Shown: positions 59,614-64,000 of the stretch, one piece after another | Layout of the letters: each line of letters starts with the position of its first letter | How positions within the stretch are numbered: position 1 is the stretch's first letter | Assembly (NCBI GenBank): GCA_039096225.1 | Contig: JBBPEB010000004.1 | Span: forward strand, 1,212,001 to 1,276,000 | Direction: 5' to 3' | DNA: 64,000 bases | From: Blastocystis sp. Blastoise | Lineage: Eukaryota; Sar; Bigyra; Opalinata; Blastocystidae | Notes under the pieces: generated by a model | Database searches by the model: none | The model's input: the letters and a program-made list of their open reading frames with translations, nothing else | Told to the model about the DNA's origin: nothing | Made by a program: the position numbers and the translations under genes

Positions 59614-60050
59614 AAGGAGGAAGTAGGAAGTAGGAAGTAGGAAGTAGGAAGTAGGAAGTAGGAAGTAGGAAGGAAGAAGGAAGAAGGAAGGATGAAGAAG
59701 TAAGAAGGAAGGATGAAGAAGAAGGAAGAAAGAAGGATGAGGAAGAAGGAAGTAGGAAGAATCAAGGATGGGGAAGAAGAAAGAAGGAAGAAGGAAGGAG
59801 GAAGAAGAATGAAGAACCAAGGTGAAGAAGAAGGGAGAAGTAAGAAGTAAGTACGAAGAATGAAGGAAGAATGATGAAGAAGGAAGAAGGAGGAAGAAGT
59901 AAAGAATGAAAAGAAAGAAGGCAGAAAGAAGAAGGAAGAAGGAAGAAGGAAGAAGGAAGAAGAAGGAAGGAAGAAGAAGTAAGTAGGAAGGATGAGGAAG
60001 AAGGAATAAGTAAGAAGGAAGAAGAACGAAGATAGAAAGAAGAAAAAAAA
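59614..60050 (+). repeat. Purine-rich minisatellite (AGGAAGT / GAAGAAG)
   Basis: About 440 bp of almost only A and G on the plus strand, with occasional T and rare C. It begins with about seven perfect AGGAAGT heptamers and continues with GAAGAAGGA variants. Minus-strand ORFs over it read Ser/Leu/Phe/Pro simple repeats and are not genes. Such strand asymmetry can form triplex DNA. Confidence 0.85.
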
Positions 60051-60129
60051 ACTAAGAAGAATATTAAACCTATATACAATAAATAAACATAATAAATAAA
60101 TAAATAAATAAATAAATAATAAACAATAA

Positions 60130-60160
<31 letters not shown>

Positions 60161-61064
60161 ATTAATAAATAAATAAACATATAAAAAAAAATGAATAAAT
60201 AAATAATAAATAAATAAATAAATAATAAAAAAAAATGTAAACAATAAATAATAAAAATAATAAATAAAATATAAATATATACCTTTAAAATAACCTTGAA
60301 CGACAGATTAAAGAAGGAAAATATTTAGCAACGAAGACCACAACACATCCATTGAAGTTTCTTTCCTATAGAATAAAAATTATTAATAATATATAGAATA
60401 AATTATATGTAAAGACTAAATAAATAATATTGATAATAAAAATAATAAATAATAAAAACGAATTAACAAAAAGAAAAACAGATCTTAAGAAATAAATAAT
60501 ATATTTATATACCTGATCATAAATAAACCATTTTACACAGCCAAGACCACTTCAAGAACACTTCACCACTATAACGAAGACAAATACAAAACAATCCTAT
60601 AGAAAATGAAATATTTTAAATGAATAAATCAATATATACAAATAAATATAATAATAATGACTAACAAACATCAAATAAATAACAAAAATATATAGAATAA
60701 AAGAATATAATCAAATATACAAAAAATGTAAAAAACTATGTTTTTTGGGTACCCTAAATATTTTTAATAGAAAATGACCCAATTATTACTTTTGTAAATA
60801 AATCAATGAAAATTCAAGGGTTTTTTAATTTCTATTAAGTTTTAAGAAGCATATTTTTAAAATAGACCCTATTCTTTAAAAGTAGAAATATAAACACAAT
60901 TTTTATATTAAGAGAAAACACTTATTTTTTATAATTAAAATATTATCTAAGATGCCTCAGAAGGCATGATGCTGTCAAGATCGAAGTGTGTAGATGGAAA
61001 AATATACATTTCTCAAAAACTTTCAGGTATATTGTATCTATTTTTTATTATTATTTGTATATAG
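60051..61064. other. Simple repeats and possible decayed exons
   Basis: (AAATA)n repeats to about 60,260. Then come two minus-strand blocks bounded by splice-like signals (ATAG before, GTATAT after), at 60596-60513 (84 nt) and 60365-60283 (83 nt), which share the words GTGGTCTTCGTTG and GTGGTCTTGGCTG. Both contain stops in the frames tried. 60,735-61,000 shows nothing recognisable. Confidence 0.35.
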
Positions 61065-62039
61065 GTTCTTTTACTCAATAGTATCCAGTTGTGTATGTTC
61101 TTGGTCTTGGTATTACTTGCTCTGATGGTCTTAAAGGTATATATTTTCCATTTCTTTTTTTTTTTAATTATTTATTATATTATTTTAGGTTCTTCTATGT
61201 TATTTGTATCATACGGAGGCTGTGGTGTTGCCTGTTATGCTAACTGTGAAGGTATGTTGTCAATGATTTGTTTTTATTTTTTTAATTTTATTTATTTATA
61301 GGTTATCCTGTTGTTTTAAATGATGCTAATGGTTCTAATGATGTGATTGTAGGTTCTTCTTATTTTATTGAAGGTATGTTGCCAATCATTTAATTTATTT
61401 TTATATTTTATTATTATTTTTTTATTATTTCTATATATATATATAGGTTCTTCAGTTGCTGTGCATGTTGACAGTGGTGTTGATGATAGATGTCTGTGTG
61501 GTGTTGAAGGTTCTTCTGATGCTTTCAATACTGCTGTTGATGTTGTTGGTGATCAGATAGACTGTTCCTATGGTATTAAAGGTATATATATATATTGTCA
61601 TTCATTTATTATTATTTTTTTTTATTTATTATTTGTCTATTACTGTTTCTTTATAGGTTCTTTTATTGTTGTGTGTGTGGTTGCTGAAGGTGTTAATAAT
61701 TAAGGTATGTCTATTTTTTTAATTTAATTTAGTTTATTTTTATTTATTATTTATATATAGGTCCTTCTATTCTGATCGAGTCTTCTATTATAGGTAATGA
61801 AAGGTATATACTTATTTCTTCCTTTCTTTTTTTTTTAATTTATTAATTATCTTATCATTATATATAGGTTCTTCAAGTCAGTTATGATATGATACTTATT
61901 TTTCTGTTCCTTCTTTAGAAGGTATATATATTTTTATTGTTTATATATTTTTTATTATTTATTATATATAGGTGTCTTTTCTAATAGGGGATCTTATCAC
62001 CCTAATGTTGGCTTTTATTTTAATAATAAAAATATATCT

Positions 62040-62077
<38 letters not shown>

Positions 62078-62320
62078 CAAATATTTATATTTCTTTTAAT
62101 ATATATATCTATATATTTTATCTATATAGTGATGGTGTGAATAGTTCTTTAATGCTGAAGGTATATATATATATATTTATCTTTTATTTCTATAGGTTCT
62201 TCTAATTTGGTTGGCATACTTAACATATTATTTTATTTTTGTTTTGTTTTGTTTTGCTTTGTTTATTATTATTATTTTTTTTTTTCACAGATAATATCTT
62301 TCTATTATCTGCTTTCTTAG
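61065..62320 (+). pseudogene. Array of symmetric phase-1 mini-exons with stops
   Basis: Blocks at 61065-61136, 61189-61251, 61302-61373, 61447-61581, 61657-61704, 61761-61793, 61868-61921 and 61972-62043 are each bounded by TATAG/TTTAG and GTATAT/GTATGT-type splice signals. All eight lengths are multiples of three (72, 63, 72, 135, 48, 33, 54, 72). Most begin GTTCTTC and end in AAG. Spliced, each junction makes a Gly codon (G|GT) and pieces read like SSMLFVSYGGCGVACYANCE. In-frame stops occur in the first (TAG), fifth (TAA) and seventh (TGA) blocks, so it is not an intact CDS in that phase. A last block from 62196 stays open to a TAG at 62320. It is either a decayed repeat-exon gene or a spliced non-coding RNA. 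No family was recognised. Confidence 0.45.
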
Positions 62321-62589
62321 TATTATTTATTTATTTTTGTTTTGTTCGTTTTTTATAATTTTTATTGTGCTTACTATTAAGATAATTTTGAAATTAGTTA
62401 ATGTTATTAGTATGTGGTCCTTAATATTGTTTTAATTTATAATAACATTCATTTATCACCTAATCTGATATAGACTAGCGATATAATTACATCAATGATT
62501 GAGTTATTATTAAGTTTTGTATTCTCCACTTTCATTTGTATATTTAATTATGTGTAAAATTGTAAGCAATAAGAAATGTGAAAAAATAG
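62321..62589. other. Spacer, nothing recognised
   Basis: T-rich DNA between the mini-exon array and the 244-bp repeat; no feature seen. Confidence 0.4.
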
Positions 62590-63039
62590 GTTATTAAATT
62601 AAGAGATTTAAAATTATAGAAATTGTTTAATATAGAACAATATGTACTCTACAACATATTAAAAAATAAGAGAATTTCATTTTTGACAAGTGAATTAACA
62701 ATGCGTTTGAGTTGTTCAGAAATTTTAAAGAGTTAGTCTATTCTTTTAAAATTGTGTTTTTGTTATACTATGAAAATTTTGACTTTTAAAAACAAGTTTA
62801 AAGGGATTACTTTTTTAAAATGTAGAAATGAATTATCCAAAGGACGAGATTCAATATAAAACATTTTATTTATCAAACTATTATTTATAGTCTGAATTAT
62901 ATTAAAAGGAGGGACAAAAATACTCTTGACAAAGTGTATGACCAAATGAAAAATGTTTATAAAGAGTATCAAAATGGTAGCTAATGTATTGATAGAGTTA
63001 TGTTGAGCATAGTGTTAAAATATAAGCTTTTTAAATTAA
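62590..63039 (+). repeat. Second locus of the 244-bp repeat, interrupted by the Helitron
   Basis: About 1.8 diverged copies, with ACTCTACAACATATT and GGACGAGATTCAATATAA matching the array at 58.1-59.2 kb at the same 244-bp spacing. The homology stops at 63039, exactly at the Helitron 3' terminus, so the repeat was the insertion target. Confidence 0.65.
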
Positions 63040-64000
63040 CTAGCGGGTGGCATCGGCTTCGCCGATGCTATGTATCAATTAAGTCTATTTCAGTCAATTA
63101 TTTCTTGTTCTTTGTTATTTATTTATTTTTTTTTTGATAATGATAAAGAATTATAAACTAAACAATATAAATTTTAAGAATTAATTATTAACAAATAAAA
63201 ATAAACAAATATACAATTTAAAATTGAAAATTAACAAAAAGTATTCATAAACAATAAGAAAAATAAGAAAAATTAGAAAATCGAAAAAAACATATAACAA
63301 AATACAACAACAAAAATAAATTATAATACTCCATTAAATACACAATTTTTAGTATACCATTCATTACTATTTCTGATTAATTGACCTTGATTAATATTAT
63401 CATTCTTTATAAACATTTTTATACCGTGAAAAGAACGTACTCTACTTAAAGCTACATATAATTGACCATGACTAAATACTGGTCTTTCTAAATAAATACC
63501 TACATTTTGAAATGTTTGACCTTGTGATTTATTAATAGTCATAGCAAAAGCTAATCTGACAGGAAATTGTTTTCTACTTAACTTACATGGTAAATCACTA
63601 TCATCTACTATAAATTTAATTCTTGGAATCAATACTATATCTTGTCCTTCTAACATATTATCAGTTCTTACTAATAATTGACTTCTTATTACATTTGGTT
63701 TTGTATCTAATACTACTAATCTCGTTCCATTACATAATCCTCTCTTTATATCTAGATTTCTTAATAACATAATAACTGAACCTCTTTTCAATTCTAAATC
63801 ATGAGGTGGACATCCTTGAGGAATTAAACTATTTAAATATTCTGTACTATAAGCATCTCTTTCATCTATATCTTCTACTTCTTCTGCTAATTCATCATGA
63901 CTATAATAATGATGAGAACTTGATCTTATCATATTTTGAATTCTTTCATTAATTAAATATGCTTGTTCATTTGTTGCACATAATATACAATTTGAAGCTA
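63040..64000 (-). mobile_element. Helitron, 3' part, continues beyond the window
   Basis: Read on the minus strand, the helicase ORF is followed by about 280 bp of non-coding DNA. Then comes a GC-rich hairpin GCATCGGC-GAA-GCCGATGC (63068-63050), the spacer CACCCG, and the terminal CTAG (63043-63040), followed by T in the host flank. A hairpin a few bases before CTRR, with insertion between A and T, is the established 3' signature of rolling-circle Helitrons. GC content of the terminus stands out sharply. The 5' end and Rep domain lie outside the window. Confidence 0.9.
63321..64000 (-). CDS. Helitron Rep-helicase, C-terminal (Pif1-like SF1B) part
   Basis: The frame is open to the window edge (ASNCILCATNEQAYLINERI precedes the first in-window Met at 63932) and ends at TAA 63321. 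Visible Pif1/Helitron helicase features are the AILT-like strand CILCATNEQAYLINERI, GCPPHDLELKRGSVIMLLRN, LCNGTRLVV, then motif V/VI PVRLAFAMTINKSQGQTFQN and GQLYVALSRVRS, whose Arg residues complete the ATPase site. The domain is intact, which suggests recent activity. This enzyme unwinds DNA during rolling-circle transposition. The Rep nuclease domain must lie upstream, outside the window. Confidence 0.92.
   Translation of the reverse strand, partial: ASNCILCATNEQAYLINERIQNMIRSSSHHYYSHDELAEEVEDIDERDAYSTEYLNSLIPQGCPPHDLELKRGSVIMLLRNLDIKRGLCNGTRLVVLDTKPNVIRSQLLVRTDNMLEGQDIVLIPRIKFIVDDSDLPCKLSRKQFPVRLAFAMTINKSQGQTFQNVGIYLERPVFSHGQLYVALSRVRSFHGIKMFIKNDNINQGQLIRNSNEWYTKNCVFNGVL

Noticed and set aside
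59500-60244. Minus-strand Ser/Leu/Phe/Pro ORFs
   Set aside because: They are the complement of the purine-rich minisatellite and AT repeats; no start context, no splice support.
61065-62320. CRISPR array
   Set aside because: The recurring words are splice-junction motifs with variable unit lengths and diverged interiors. There are no identical repeats, and the context is eukaryotic.

Overview
This window is nuclear DNA from a very AT-rich eukaryote, most likely a protist. Five things support this. Genes carry spliceosomal introns, mostly 30 to 150 nt and almost pure A+T, with GTATAT or GTATGT donors and TATAG acceptors. Coding exons encode long Asn and Ser runs. TTAGGG telomere-type repeats are present. 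There is a 5S rRNA gene with a Pol III T-run. Gene families include the kinetochore protein ROD/KNTC1, TLDc proteins and discoidin-like and fibro-slime receptors. The long exons contain no in-frame TGA, and the stops I read are nearly all TAA, so I assume the standard code. I cannot name the species.

Layout. 1-3011 is a mobile-element block with two convergent tyrosine recombinases of the 'R-x-DYG ... H-x8-Y' type and a small coiled-coil ORF. 3546-4014 is a small two-exon gene of unknown function. 4015-5205 is non-coding and holds a 116-bp near-perfect hairpin. 5206-14990 (minus) is a very large type I membrane receptor with galactose-binding/discoidin-like and putative-Ig ectodomains and a long Asn/Ser-rich tail. 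The tail is split by a 1-nt frame change in an AAT microsatellite. 15278-25182 (plus), divergent from it across 287 bp, encodes ROD/KNTC1, a subunit of the RZZ spindle-checkpoint complex, in about two dozen exons.

25748-29749 holds two convergent paralogues with an N-terminal helical region, two BTB/T1-like modules and a C-terminal TLDc domain. One has an in-frame TGA just after its only intron. 31052-35003 (minus) is an intact multi-exon leucine-rich-repeat-like gene with a BTB/T1-like N-terminus. 37968-56591 (plus) is one giant receptor gene: signal peptide, fibro-slime domain, roughly ten filamin/Ig-like repeats, about thirty short Cys-rich modules, one transmembrane helix and a long basic, Asn/Ser-rich cytoplasmic tail.

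From 56.6 kb to the right edge the window looks subtelomeric or heterochromatic. It contains interstitial TTAGGG repeats, a 5S rRNA gene, a degenerate 244-bp tandem repeat, a tRNA-like sequence, a purine-rich minisatellite, an array of symmetric phase-1 mini-exons that carry stops, and the 3' half of a Helitron (Pif1-type helicase plus a canonical hairpin-CTAG end) inserted into the 244-bp repeat.

Functionally the two large receptors look like surface adhesion or sensing proteins with long signalling tails. ROD serves chromosome segregation. The other genes cannot be placed in a pathway from sequence alone.
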